Shown: positions 42,606 through 52,542, numbered from the stretch's first letter. The stretch: DNA of 57,193 bases from Chryseosolibacter sp964438975 (GCA_964438975.1 CAYTMU010000023.1:1-57193), one strand, 5' to 3'. Notes: generated by a model from the letters alone, not told the origin. Made by a program: numbers and translations.

Positions 42606-44294
42606 ATGAAGCACGCCGAATCTCCACGTTTTGAAGATGCGATCTTTCAAGAGCTGCCATTGATGGCAACATCATCTGGCTGGGATCGGCTGTTTGAAGG
42701 TGACGGTGACGTAAAAGTGTTCGAGCGAGATATATTGCCGGTGTTCATAAAGAAATGTCGATGGTTCGGCGGAAAGGCGAAGGTGATCACCGACATGAAA
42801 ATTCAGCAGCACATATCGCTGGACGTGGAAGGGGAGACGCACTACCTTCTCATCCTCGAAGTGTATTATCAGCAACGAACGACGGAGTACTACTTTCTGC
42901 CGGTGTCCTTTGCTCGTGAGCGATCACTCGCTGCGTTGGATGAATACACTTCTCACAGCCTCATTTGTCGCGCGCATCTGAATGGAGAAACGGGGTGTGT
43001 TACTGACAGTAGCTACCGCCACGAATTCCGCAACTTCCTCTTCACAAGTATGCAGAGAGGCCGCCAACTCCTGGACGAGGACAATGGAATTCTGGTATTC
43101 AGTGCCGGAGCGATCGCCAATGCCGAACAGGCGTCGCGGATACTGAAGGCCGATCAGAGCAACACGGCGATAATCTATGGCGATCAGTATTTCTTCAAGA
43201 TATACCGGAAAGTGGAACGGGAGATCAATCCTGATCTGGAGATCATCCGCTTTCTTACCGAAAGCACAACCTTCAGGCACGCTCCGCGATATGCAGGCAG
43301 TGTGGAGTATCTCCGTGCGGACGCGAGTACAATGGTGCTCGGCATGCTTCAGGAGAACGTAGCGAACCTGGGCGATGCATGGGTCATGACCATGGGTGCC
43401 ATGACTGAGTACTACGATGCGGTTATGGGTCTTCCGGTTAACACGGAATTTCCAGCATTGATCGAATCGGACACGATGTCCTTCGACAACGCACCGGCGC
43501 TGATAAGGCAACTCATCGGACGTGCATTCTCAGATCGGGTGATGTTACTAGCGCAGCGAACGGCGGAAATGCACCGGGCATTGTCGTCTGAGCTCACCGA
43601 TCCGGCATTCGCGCCGGAACCTATTACACACCACGATCAGGAGGCTCTGTATTCGGCTCTTACCCACCTTTTGAACGATAGGTTCGGCATGCTGGAAGAC
43701 TCCCTAGAACGCTTTGATACGGAAACACGTGCGCTCGCCAACGAGATTCTGTCATACCGTGACCACATTGAGGAACTCGCGGTGACGGTGAAGCAAGCGG
43801 GAGTATCTGCATTGAAAGCAAGGATCCACGGCGATTACCACCTCGGTCAGGTGTTGTTTACCGGTGATGATTTCGTTATCATCGACTTCGAAGGCGAACC
43901 GGCACTTTCCTTTCGCGATCGCCGCCTCAAGCGCAGTCCCCTGAAGGACGTCGCCGGGATGATGCGTTCTTTTCACTACGCAGCGTATGGCAAGATCCTT
44001 TTAGATAAAAGGTACCGCAGCGAGGACTCCACGATCCTGGAGAAGGCAGCGGAGCAATGGCAGTACTACGTCAGTCGTTTTTTTCTCGGATCGTACATGG
44101 CACATGCGGACCTCGGGAGCAACCTTTCAACGGAAAATACCGTGTTGATTCGTACCTTTCTCCTGGAGAAAGCGATTTATGAACTCGGGTATGAGTTAAA
44201 CGCTCGCCCCGACTGGGTGAAGATACCGCTGAAAGGCATTCAATATCTGGTAAGAAGAGATCTAGGGCACCGTGATCGGCCAAGGCCAGCGTAA
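42606..44294 (+). CDS. mak: Maltokinase (Pep2/Mak)
   Basis: Maltokinase makes maltose-1-phosphate from maltose and ATP, the donor for GlgE. The kinase core is near the C-terminus: KARIHGDYHLGQVLF (catalytic Asp) and DFVIIDFEGEPALSFRDRR (metal-binding Asp). The N-terminal domain (FIKKCRWFGGKAK and following) matches the Pep2 cap. At 562 residues it is longer than the mycobacterial stand-alone enzymes I recall (about 450), and it is not fused to trehalose synthase as Pep2 often is. It starts 12 nt after glgE and ends 11 nt before glgB. Confidence 0.92.
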   Translation: MKHAESPRFEDAIFQELPLMATSSGWDRLFEGDGDVKVFERDILPVFIKKCRWFGGKAKVITDMKIQQHISLDVEGETHYLLILEVYYQQRTTEYYFLPVSFARERSLAALDEYTSHSLICRAHLNGETGCVTDSSYRHEFRNFLFTSMQRGRQLLDEDNGILVFSAGAIANAEQASRILKADQSNTAIIYGDQYFFKIYRKVEREINPDLEIIRFLTESTTFRHAPRYAGSVEYLRADASTMVLGMLQENVANLGDAWVMTMGAMTEYYDAVMGLPVNTEFPALIESDTMSFDNAPALIRQLIGRAFSDRVMLLAQRTAEMHRALSSELTDPAFAPEPITHHDQEALYSALTHLLNDRFGMLEDSLERFDTETRALANEILSYRDHIEELAVTVKQAGVSALKARIHGDYHLGQVLFTGDDFVIIDFEGEPALSFRDRRLKRSPLKDVAGMMRSFHYAAYGKILLDKRYRSEDSTILEKAAEQWQYYVSRFFLGSYMAHADLGSNLSTENTVLIRTFLLEKAIYELGYELNARPDWVKIPLKGIQYLVRRDLGHRDRPRPA

Positions 44295-44305
44295 TCCAAA
44301 CACTC

Positions 44306-46270
44306 ATGGCAGCAAAGAAACAGCAGGATAAATTCGTACATGACAGCTTCAGTCTGTTTACCGACTACGATGTTCACTTGTTTCGGTCCGGCAAACACTT
44401 CAAGCTACATGAGAAGTTCGGATCCCACGTTGTGAACTACAACGGCATGGAGGGAACCTATTTCGCTGTATGGGCACCGAACGCAAAGAACATTTCCGTA
44501 CTGGGTTACTTCAATCACTGGCAACGAGGAGCCCATAAACTGTTCCCGCGTTGGGACAGATCCGGTATCTGGGAAGGTTTCTTTTCCGACGTAAAGCATG
44601 GTGATGCGTATAAGTACGCAGTCGAATCTGGCGACGGAGAAGTCATTGACAAGGCCGACCCGTTTGCATTTTATTCCGAGATGCCACCAAAAACTGCATC
44701 CATCGTATGGGGGCCTCGATATGACTGGCGCGATGGCGAGTGGCTCGAACGAAGGAAAGCCACCGCTGGTGCTCCGAGACCTTATTCAGTGTATGAAGTG
44801 CATCTGGGGTCGTGGCGTCGGAAGGATGGGAACGACTTCCTGTCATATCCCGATCTCGCACGTGAATTGGTAGAGTACGTTGTCGAAATGGGCTTTACCC
44901 ATGTGGAGTTGATGCCCGTGATGGAACATCCGTTCTATGGATCGTGGGGATATCAACTCACCGGCTACTTTGCACCGACCAGCCGCTTCGGTTCACCTGA
45001 GGACTTCATGTACCTCGTCGATTGTCTCCACGTCGCAGGAATCGGTGTCATCCTCGATTGGGTTCCTTCGCACTTTCCCGGTGATGCACACGGCCTTTAC
45101 AAATTCGATGGCACCCACCTTTACGAACACGCCGACCCGCGCAAAGGCTTTCACCCAGACTGGAAGAGCTACATCTTCAACTACGGCCGCAGCGAAGTCC
45201 GTTCCTTTCTCATCAGCAATGCATTGTTCTGGCTCGACCGCTTTCATGTAGATGGCCTTCGCGTTGACGCTGTCGCGTCAATGCTGTATCTCGACTATTC
45301 GAGAAAAGAGGGCGAATGGATTCCCAACCAGTATGGAGGTAACGAAAATATCGAAGCCATCACCTTTCTCAAGGAATTCAACGAGGTCGTCTACCTCAAC
45401 TTTCCCGATGTTGTTACGATCGCTGAAGAGTCCACTTCGTGGTCAGGCGTATCGCGTCCTACCTATCTCGGTGGTCTTGGTTTCGGGCAGAAATGGATGA
45501 TGGGCTGGATGCATGACACGCTGAAATATTTTTCATTGGATCCGGTGCATCGCAAGTTTCATCAAAATGAGATCACGTTCAGTTTAATGTATGCGTTCAC
45601 CGAGAACTTCATGCTTCCGCTTTCACACGATGAAGTCGTTCACGGCAAAGGTTCGCTATTGGGCAAGATGCCTGGAGACGAGTGGCAGAAGTTTGCCAAT
45701 CTCAGGTTGCTGTTTGCATACATGTTCACCCATCCTGGCACGAAGCTGCTGTTCATGGGAGCTGAGATCGGACAGTCGGCGGAATGGAATCACGACCGCA
45801 GCCTTGACTGGCATCTCCTCGACTACGAGGGCCACCGGGGTGTCCGCCGGTTGGTCATCGAGTTGAATGCACTTTACAAGGCCGAGATGGCGCTTTTCCG
45901 ATACCCCTTTGACCATCGCGGATTTCAGTGGGTAGACTATGGTGACCAAAACAACAGCGTGATCATCTATCAACGGAATGCGGACATCAAAGAAGATGTC
46001 CTGATCATTGTCTGCAATTTTACGCCAGCGGTGCGATATCTCTACCGGGTAGGGGTTCCGTTCCGCGGTCAATGGCGAGAGATATTCAATTCCGACGAAA
46101 CGCGCTTTGGCGGGAGCGGTGTGTCGAATCAGGCACTGATGAACACCGCACCTGTGAAATTTCATGGCAGGGACTACTCAGTTTCACTAAATTTGCCCCC
46201 TCTTGCGCTGTCCGTCCTCAAACTTGAAAAGGAAGTCAGTGAGTTTGAGTTGCAGGATATCGGAACATAA
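44306..46270 (+). CDS. glgB: 1,4-alpha-glucan branching enzyme GlgB
   Basis: GlgB (GH13_9) introduces alpha-1,6 branches into the glucan made by GlgE. The 654-residue protein has an N-terminal CBM48 (YFAVWAPNAKNISVLGYFN), the barrel motifs ELMPVMEHPFYGSWGYQ and GVILDWVPSHFPGD, nucleophile Asp in GLRVDAVASMLYLDY, acid Glu in TIAEESTSW and the transition-state HD in PLSHDEVVHGKGSL. The length fits enzymes with one N-terminal module. It lies between maltokinase and a GH57 gene in one operon. Confidence 0.97.
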   Translation: MAAKKQQDKFVHDSFSLFTDYDVHLFRSGKHFKLHEKFGSHVVNYNGMEGTYFAVWAPNAKNISVLGYFNHWQRGAHKLFPRWDRSGIWEGFFSDVKHGDAYKYAVESGDGEVIDKADPFAFYSEMPPKTASIVWGPRYDWRDGEWLERRKATAGAPRPYSVYEVHLGSWRRKDGNDFLSYPDLARELVEYVVEMGFTHVELMPVMEHPFYGSWGYQLTGYFAPTSRFGSPEDFMYLVDCLHVAGIGVILDWVPSHFPGDAHGLYKFDGTHLYEHADPRKGFHPDWKSYIFNYGRSEVRSFLISNALFWLDRFHVDGLRVDAVASMLYLDYSRKEGEWIPNQYGGNENIEAITFLKEFNEVVYLNFPDVVTIAEESTSWSGVSRPTYLGGLGFGQKWMMGWMHDTLKYFSLDPVHRKFHQNEITFSLMYAFTENFMLPLSHDEVVHGKGSLLGKMPGDEWQKFANLRLLFAYMFTHPGTKLLFMGAEIGQSAEWNHDRSLDWHLLDYEGHRGVRRLVIELNALYKAEMALFRYPFDHRGFQWVDYGDQNNSVIIYQRNADIKEDVLIIVCNFTPAVRYLYRVGVPFRGQWREIFNSDETRFGGSGVSNQALMNTAPVKFHGRDYSVSLNLPPLALSVLKLEKEVSEFELQDIGT

Positions 46271-46312
46271 ACTGAAATTGAGACAACCTCCCACAATCAA
46301 AACGCATAATCA

Positions 46313-48691
46313 TTGGAAAAGTATATCTGTATTCACGGGCATTTCTATCAGCCGCCGCGTGAAAATGCCTGGCTTGAAGCGATAGAGGTCCAGGACTCGG
46401 CACATCCATATCACGATTGGAACGAGCGAATTTCTGCGGAATGCTACGGGCCGAATGCCGCCTCGCGTATTCTGAACGAGGAAGGTGCCATTACCAATAT
46501 CGTCAACAACTACGCCAAGATCAGTTACAACTTTGGCCCTACGCTGCTGTCCTGGATGGAGCAGAATGACCGGGAAGCATATGATGCGATCCTGGAAGCC
46601 GACCGTCTGAGTATTCAGACCTTTGGCCATGGATCGGCATTGGCGCAGGTGTACAACCACATGATCATGCCGCTCGCGAACAGCGCCGACAAGGAAACGC
46701 AGGTCGTATGGGGTATTCGCGACTTCGTCCATCGGTTCAATCGACAGCCGGAGGGGATGTGGCTTGCCGAAACCGCGGTCGACACTGAAACGCTTGAAGT
46801 TCTGGTTCGCAACGACATTCGCTTTACAATACTCGCTCCGCGGCAAGCGAAGAGTTTTCGTAAGTTGGGCGAGGAAGTATGGACCAGTGCAGACGAGACG
46901 TTTAGTACGCGGCATCCCTACATTTGTCGTCTGCCTTCCGGGAATACTATTACGTTGTTCTTCTATGACGGAGATATTTCACAGGCGGTGGCTTTCAATG
47001 GCCTTCTGAATGACGGCCGGTTACTTGCCGACCGTTTGCTGGCGGGGTTTGATGAATCCGCTGACGAAGTCCAACTATGTCACATTGCAACCGATGGTGA
47101 AACATATGGCCACCACCACAAGCACGGCGACATGGCACTGGCATTCTGCCTGGATTATATCGAACGAAATTCAGACGCGAAGCTGACCAATTATGCGCAG
47201 TACCTTTCGCTGGTCGCACCCGCATATGAGATCGAGATCCATGAGAATAGCTCGTGGAGTTGTGTGCACGGAGTCGAACGCTGGCGTAACGATTGCGGGT
47301 GTAATACCGGAGGGAAGCCGGATTGGCATCAGAGGTGGCGACAGCCATTGCGCGATACGCTCGATTGGCTCCGCGAAGAGCTCTGGAAGATATTCGAGCA
47401 GACGGGTGCTCTAATGTTCAAGGACCCTGTCGCCGCCCGCAACGATTATATCAATGTCATTCTCAAACGCTCCGATGAAACCATTCGCAAATTCATGCGG
47501 GAGCACTGCAGCCAGCCGGTTGAGCAACAAACGGTTCTTCGTTGCATGGAAGTGCAGCGAAATGCGATGCTGATGTACACAAGTTGTGGCTGGTTTTTCG
47601 ATGAAGTATCCGGTATAGAAACGACACAGATCCTTGAGTATGCGTGCAGGGCTATGCAGTTGACGTCTCAGATCAGTCAGGGCAACCTCGAGCGTGAGTT
47701 CCTCACACGACTTCATGATGTGCCGAGTAACGTGCCTGCATACGGCAATGGAGCCGCCATCTACAATAAGGTTGTGCTGCCGTCAAAGATAAACCTTAAA
47801 AGGGTGGGTATGCATTACGCAGTGGCTTCCATTTTCGAAGAGGATCTGGAGTCATTTCCGGTATTCAATTATGCGACTGCGAACGAGCATTTTGTCCGCA
47901 AAGCTGCGGGCGAACAGAGACTTGTGCTGGGAGTTACCAAAGTACGATCGAATGTGACGCGCTCGGAACAGAGGTTTACCTTTGTTGCCATCTATCTCGG
48001 CAAGCATAATATTATCGGAAACATTTCGCTTGAGATGGAGGAGGATCGGTTCGCAAGTATGCAGGCGCGTGTGATTGCCGCGTTCCAGGAGTCCAGACTC
48101 GCCGACGTCATCGGATTGATGCAAACGTATTTCGGTTCGGAGACTTATACCATCTGGCAGCTGTTTCAGGACGAAAAGCGAAAGGTGTTCAATTTTATCA
48201 CTCAACAAAGTCTACTCGATCTCGAGGAGTCACTCCGCCGGATCTACAACCGTGATTATCCGTTGGTGACGGCGCTCGCGAATAACGACATCCCTATCCC
48301 CAATGCTTATCGTGCGACCTTTGAATATATCCTGAACGCCGATCTCTTGAAGTCTTTCGGGGGAGAGAAGATCAACATCCGACAAGTCGAACGCGTGATG
48401 ACTGAACTGGCGACCTGGGATCTTGCAATAGAGGATCCGGGGAAAGTTGAGCACCTGGCCGGAGAGAGCATCTTTAAGGAGCTCAAGCGAATCGGCGCCG
48501 AACGCGACAGTCTCAAGCGAGTGGAACGTCTTAACCGTTTATTTCCTCTTTTGGTGCGTTTCAACCTTCGTCCAAATCTTTACCGGAGTCAGAATCTGTT
48601 CTTTGAGATATCCAGAACAAATGATGCGCGCTCGCCAGCATGGCTACAGCAGTTTACATTGCTCGGTGAGAACATGGGCGTTAAAGTTTGA
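46313..48691 (+). CDS. Glycoside hydrolase family 57 enzyme with DUF3536-like region
   Basis: This 792-residue protein begins at TTG 46313 with ICIHGHFYQPPREN, the GH57 HxHxxQP motif. GMWLAETAVD supplies the likely Glu nucleophile and CHIATDGETYGHHH the likely Asp acid. The C-terminal half (about 290-792) is helical and matches what I recall as DUF3536, often joined to this type of GH57. GH57 includes amylases, 4-alpha-glucanotransferases and branching enzymes; which applies here is open. It is 42 nt after glgB and probably trims or remodels the GlgE-derived glucan. Confidence 0.9.
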   Translation: MEKYICIHGHFYQPPRENAWLEAIEVQDSAHPYHDWNERISAECYGPNAASRILNEEGAITNIVNNYAKISYNFGPTLLSWMEQNDREAYDAILEADRLSIQTFGHGSALAQVYNHMIMPLANSADKETQVVWGIRDFVHRFNRQPEGMWLAETAVDTETLEVLVRNDIRFTILAPRQAKSFRKLGEEVWTSADETFSTRHPYICRLPSGNTITLFFYDGDISQAVAFNGLLNDGRLLADRLLAGFDESADEVQLCHIATDGETYGHHHKHGDMALAFCLDYIERNSDAKLTNYAQYLSLVAPAYEIEIHENSSWSCVHGVERWRNDCGCNTGGKPDWHQRWRQPLRDTLDWLREELWKIFEQTGALMFKDPVAARNDYINVILKRSDETIRKFMREHCSQPVEQQTVLRCMEVQRNAMLMYTSCGWFFDEVSGIETTQILEYACRAMQLTSQISQGNLEREFLTRLHDVPSNVPAYGNGAAIYNKVVLPSKINLKRVGMHYAVASIFEEDLESFPVFNYATANEHFVRKAAGEQRLVLGVTKVRSNVTRSEQRFTFVAIYLGKHNIIGNISLEMEEDRFASMQARVIAAFQESRLADVIGLMQTYFGSETYTIWQLFQDEKRKVFNFITQQSLLDLEESLRRIYNRDYPLVTALANNDIPIPNAYRATFEYILNADLLKSFGGEKINIRQVERVMTELATWDLAIEDPGKVEHLAGESIFKELKRIGAERDSLKRVERLNRLFPLLVRFNLRPNLYRSQNLFFEISRTNDARSPAWLQQFTLLGENMGVKV

Positions 48692-48719
48692 AATGGGGTA
48701 GTTCGCGGCAATTCAAAGC

Positions 48720-50306
48720 CTAGCGAAGCAGTGTAACGACGCCCTTGAGATAGCCTTCCGGAGCATCGATGTTGAGATCGATCGTAAAAAAATAGGGACC
48801 TGCAGGCAGAAGCGTTCCCTGGAAGGTGCCATCCCATCCTGCGTCGAATCCGACTGCTTCATACACCAGGATACCCTGTTGGTTGTAGACCCGAACGCGA
48901 GCTTCAGGATACATGTCGTTATCGGAAGATGGAACAATCAACCAGGTATCATTTGCATGGTCGCCGTTAGGAGTAAATCCCGACGGAATATCCAATCCTA
49001 TGACAACCTGGCCGAACAGGACTTCACGGACCACCTGTTCACTGGCAAGTTCTCCATCGTGGACAGAGATGTAGATCGCTTTCCGGATACGGTTGGACGG
49101 GCCGAGCCGCTCATATTGAACCGAATGGATAGCGGCTTCAAACCTCTCGGCCGACGCAGGCCCTGCAAGTGTGAGTATACCGGTCTCCGTATCGAATTCA
49201 CCGCCGATGTTCGCGTACTCTCCTGAAGGCGAGTAGACAAGTTGATCAATGTTCATCTGGTAGGTCTCAGGTTGAAGCCCGATCTCGGCTGATACAATAC
49301 TGTCACCATCGGGCTCGTGAATGCGCAGGGATCGCGTGACTGTTGTCAATCCGGTCGTTGCATTGTAAGGGATAGGATCTGTCTCTAAGTCGGTCAGTAT
49401 CGGAGCGTCATTTACAGGAGTCACGACAATGAGGAGATTGAAGGAAGTGCTGATATTCTCTCCATCGCTAACCGTCACGGGAACCGACAGGGTTCCGGCG
49501 AAGTCCTGACTAACGGTGATGATCGTGCCTCCGACGGTATAGTTTTCTCCCGGCGCAACATTCAAGGTGAAGCCCATTGGGTAGTCATCATCCTCGTCTA
49601 CTACGATCAGGTAGGAGAGGAGGATTTCCAAAGATCCTTCTTCAACGATTTCCAGATCGACTTGACCGACGATGCGAGGAATCCGCTCGATCGGCTTGAC
49701 AGTGAGGGGCAGTGCAAATAGATCGGAACTGATCGCACCATCATTGACTGACACGTTTACCAACAGGGTACCGGTAAAACCGATATGTGGTGTCACCACA
49801 TTTTCGACAACGGAGTAATTATCTCCATTGTGAACCATCAGGGTGAAGTCGGCTGGGTACGTATTGTCAGGATCGGTCACGGTCAAGTGTTCGAACTGGA
49901 TGGCTATCGGTTGTCCCTCGTTGACGGAGAGGTTCGAGGACCCGGTGATCGCCGGTTTGTCGTTTACCGGTATGACAGTAATTCTGAGGTCGTAGGGATC
50001 ACTATCGTGTTGACCATCATTGACCGTCACTTTGACAAGGAGTGGTCCGTGGAAGTCGGCAGCAGGTGTGACGATGTTTCCCTGGGAAGTGTAATCCTTC
50101 CCGGGGTGGATTCGCAGGGTGAATCCCCAGGGATAAAACCAATTGTCGGGATCGATTACCGTTAGATAGCTCATCTGGATGACGATGCTCGCGTCTTCGT
50201 CGACACTCAGTTCTTGTTGCCCTGTTATGACAGGCTTTCGGTTAGGCTGGGAAAGGGCCGGATACGCGAGAAGGAAGGCGACAAAAAAAAGTGACAGAGA
50301 TCTCAT
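48720..50306 (-). CDS. Secreted cadherin-like repeat protein with T9SS-type C-terminal domain
   Basis: This 528-residue protein has a signal peptide (MRSLSLFFVAFLLAYPALSQ), then three tandem beta-sandwich repeats of about 95 residues (each with an ITG/IVG...L-V-EE/DE opening, a DPDN or DEDD turn and a ...VTVNDG/VSVNDG strand), a fourth divergent segment, and a C-terminal sorting region with FTPNGDHANDTW, VRVYNQQGILVYE and GWDGTFQG. The last is the CHU_C/gliding-motility type used for type IX secretion in Bacteroidota. It is probably a surface or released adhesin. It converges on the GH57 gene and is unlikely to be functionally tied to it. Confidence 0.93.
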   Translation of the reverse strand: MRSLSLFFVAFLLAYPALSQPNRKPVITGQQELSVDEDASIVIQMSYLTVIDPDNWFYPWGFTLRIHPGKDYTSQGNIVTPAADFHGPLLVKVTVNDGQHDSDPYDLRITVIPVNDKPAITGSSNLSVNEGQPIAIQFEHLTVTDPDNTYPADFTLMVHNGDNYSVVENVVTPHIGFTGTLLVNVSVNDGAISSDLFALPLTVKPIERIPRIVGQVDLEIVEEGSLEILLSYLIVVDEDDDYPMGFTLNVAPGENYTVGGTIITVSQDFAGTLSVPVTVSDGENISTSFNLLIVVTPVNDAPILTDLETDPIPYNATTGLTTVTRSLRIHEPDGDSIVSAEIGLQPETYQMNIDQLVYSPSGEYANIGGEFDTETGILTLAGPASAERFEAAIHSVQYERLGPSNRIRKAIYISVHDGELASEQVVREVLFGQVVIGLDIPSGFTPNGDHANDTWLIVPSSDNDMYPEARVRVYNQQGILVYEAVGFDAGWDGTFQGTLLPAGPYFFTIDLNIDAPEGYLKGVVTLLR

Positions 50307-50386
50307 AAGGATTGATCAAGCGCGCTAACGTGAGCCGCTTCGAACCAACTATGAGAAAAAAATTATGCCGTTTGGGGTCGTTCCAG

Positions 50387-51391
50387 TCAATTCTGAATCA
50401 CATCCGCCGGAGCAGAGGCGTGGTTAGATTGCTCGTTGTCGAGATAGTTCCAGACCAGGCTGCTTGCCCCCAGAATAGGCGCAGCCTGATTCTGCAGGCC
50501 AGAAGGAAGTACTTTTACCTTGCCGCGAAAGAGCGGCATCAGGTTCGCTTCCATGTGCCGGATGGTGGGCTTGAAGATCAGATCTCCTGCCAGGGATAGT
50601 CCGCCGAAGAGAAAGATCGCCTCCGGATCTGTGTGAACGACTGTTTCAGCCAGTTTCATTCCGAGGATACGTCCGGTGTATTCGAATGCTGCTAATGCGA
50701 CGACGTCGCCTCTAACGGCTGCGTCGGTGATCATCTTGGTATTGAGATTATCGAAACTTATCCCGCGCAGTTCACTGTCCTCCAGGTGGTCGGCTAATAG
50801 TTTGTACACCGTGCGCCGGATCCCGGTTGCGGACACGTATGTCTCCAGGCAACCGCGCTTTCCGCAGTTGCAATAACGGCCCGCGGGATTTACACTGGTA
50901 TGACCGACTTCACCAGCGATACCGTGTTTTCCATTGAGGAGTTGGCCGTTTGAGACAAATCCACTGCCCAGCCCGGTGCCAAGCGTAATGACGATGAAGT
51001 CTCTCATTCCCTTGGCTGAGCCGTACACCATTTCACCCACAGCGGCTGCGTTGGCGTCGTTGGTAATGATCGCCGGGATGTTGAATTCCTCCTTCAGCAT
51101 ATCCGCGAGGGGAATAATACCCTTCCACGGAAGGTTTGTAGCGCGTTCGATCGTTCCTTTATAATAATTTCCATTGGCGGCACCAACTCCGATGCCCAGG
51201 ACCTTGTGCTCGATATCGATCTTCGCGATCGCGTCGCGGAGCGCCTGTGCAAGGCCGTTAAAGAAGTCGCGGAACTCGTCGTAATGAGCTGTTTTGATAT
51301 TACCCTGATACACCACCTGGCCTTCGCGGTTCACGATACCATACTTGGTATTTGTTCCTCCGATGTCGATCCCGATTGTTAGCTCCGTCAT
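50387..51391 (-). CDS. ROK family glucokinase
   Basis: This 334-residue kinase has phosphate motif TIGIDIGGTNTKYGIV, the ROK zinc signature CNCGKRGCLETYVSATG, and sugar-site residues in GIAGEVGHTSVNP. In the order pgi-pfkA-glk it would phosphorylate free glucose to glucose-6-phosphate for glycolysis. It is a different ROK branch from the 27679 kinase. If the N gap upstream is false, it starts 15 nt after the pfkA stop and is in the same operon. Confidence 0.93.
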   Translation of the reverse strand: MTELTIGIDIGGTNTKYGIVNREGQVVYQGNIKTAHYDEFRDFFNGLAQALRDAIAKIDIEHKVLGIGVGAANGNYYKGTIERATNLPWKGIIPLADMLKEEFNIPAIITNDANAAAVGEMVYGSAKGMRDFIVITLGTGLGSGFVSNGQLLNGKHGIAGEVGHTSVNPAGRYCNCGKRGCLETYVSATGIRRTVYKLLADHLEDSELRGISFDNLNTKMITDAAVRGDVVALAAFEYTGRILGMKLAETVVHTDPEAIFLFGGLSLAGDLIFKPTIRHMEANLMPLFRGKVKVLPSGLQNQAAPILGASSLVWNYLDNEQSNHASAPADVIQN

Positions 51392-51404
51392 GTAAACGTT
51401 CAGT

Positions 51405-51548
51405 TTTTAGATGGAAAGAATTCTGGNNNNNNNNNNNNNNNNNNNNNNNNNNNNNNNNNNNNNNNNNNNNNNNNNNNNNNNNNNNNNNNNNNNNNNNNNN
51501 NNNNNNNNNNNNNNNNNNNNNNNNNNTTTTAGATGGAAAGAATTCTGG
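51405..51548. repeat. 22-bp direct repeats flanking the N gap (contig-end overlap)
   Basis: Bases 51405-51426 and 51527-51548 are identical and abut the N run on each side. They look like two contigs that share their ends but were joined with a placeholder gap. Confidence 0.9.
51427..51526. other. 100-N scaffold gap
   Basis: Exactly 100 N mark an assembly join of unknown size. The flanking 22 bases are identical, so the true gap is probably -22 bp. No gene should be drawn through it. Confidence 0.99.
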
Positions 51549-52515
51549 CGATCCGCAGCGATTCTGCGTCAATCTCGTGATAGCCCGATTCCTTGACCTT
51601 GCCGAAATCGGTATACACGATCTTGTTGTCTTTGACGCCCACCATCACGTCACTTTCGCCTTTGAGTAAACCTTCTACGGCAGCAATACCTAATTTGCTG
51701 GCAAGTACCCGATCAAAGTATGTCGGCGTACCACCCCGTTGTAAGTGTCCGAGGATCGTTACCTTGATATCGAAGTACGAAGATCGTTCCGCTACACGCT
51801 TGGCGAGTGTGTTGGCATCGCCGATCCTGGAGCCCTCGGCCACGACAACAAGATTTGATTTCTTGGTTGTCTCTTTTTCCGCGCCGAGGATCGCGAAAAG
51901 TTGATCGAACGTGGTGTTCTCTTCCGGAAGGATGATTGCGGTAGCACCGCCGGCGATGCCACTGTTCATCGCGATATATCCGGAGTTGCGTCCCATCACT
52001 TCAACGAAGAATAGTCGGTTGTGCGACAAGGCAGTATCACGAATCTTATCGATCGCTTCCACTGCAGTATTGGTTGCCGTATCGTATCCAATAGTGAAGT
52101 CAGTGCCGGCAATATCATTGTCGATCGTACCGGGAATACAAATCGCCGGTATCGCATACTCCTGAGAGAATGTATGAAGGCCGGTGAATGTTCCATCTCC
52201 GCCGATGGCGACGAGCGCATCAATCCCTTCCTTCATAAGGTTATCGTACGCACGTTTTCTTCCTTCGGCCGTCCGAAACTCTTCGCTCCTGGCTGTCTTG
52301 AGAATTGTTCCGCCCCGCTGGATGATATTACCCACCGAACGTGGACCAAGTCGTACAAAATCCCCTTCGATCATCCCCTCATAACCACGCATAATACCAT
52401 AGGCATCCTTCTTGTAATACGCACATGCACGAACCACTGCCCGAATGGCGGCATTCATTCCCGGCGCATCGCCGCCCGACGTGAATACACCGATCTTACC
52501 GATTTTGCTATCCAT
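51529..52515 (-). CDS. pfkA: ATP-dependent 6-phosphofructokinase
   Basis: PfkA phosphorylates fructose-6-phosphate to fructose-1,6-bisphosphate. The 328-residue protein has GVFTSGGDAPGMNAAIRAV, the nucleotide motif IGGDGTFTG (GGDGT rather than GGDD, so ATP rather than PPi), the catalytic PGTIDNDIAGTD, and EVMGRNSGYIA. The stop codon lies inside the 22-bp end repeat at the N gap, so the gene is complete. It is upstream of a glucokinase gene on the same strand. Confidence 0.97.
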   Translation of the reverse strand: MDSKIGKIGVFTSGGDAPGMNAAIRAVVRACAYYKKDAYGIMRGYEGMIEGDFVRLGPRSVGNIIQRGGTILKTARSEEFRTAEGRKRAYDNLMKEGIDALVAIGGDGTFTGLHTFSQEYAIPAICIPGTIDNDIAGTDFTIGYDTATNTAVEAIDKIRDTALSHNRLFFVEVMGRNSGYIAMNSGIAGGATAIILPEENTTFDQLFAILGAEKETTKKSNLVVVAEGSRIGDANTLAKRVAERSSYFDIKVTILGHLQRGGTPTYFDRVLASKLGIAAVEGLLKGESDVMVGVKDNKIVYTDFGKVKESGYHEIDAESLRIARILSI

Positions 52516-52534
52516 TGAACAATTTAAAATTCAA

Positions 52535-52542
52535 CAAAATTA
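52535..52542 (-). promoter_or_regulatory. -7 promoter element of pfkA
   Basis: On the minus strand this is TAATTTTG, an exact TAnnTTTG match about 20 nt before the pfkA ATG. A -33 TTG lies 26 nt upstream, longer than the usual spacer. Confidence 0.35.

Noticed and set aside
51300..51669. Open frames running through the N gap
   Set aside because: They translate unknown bases and cross a probable false join.
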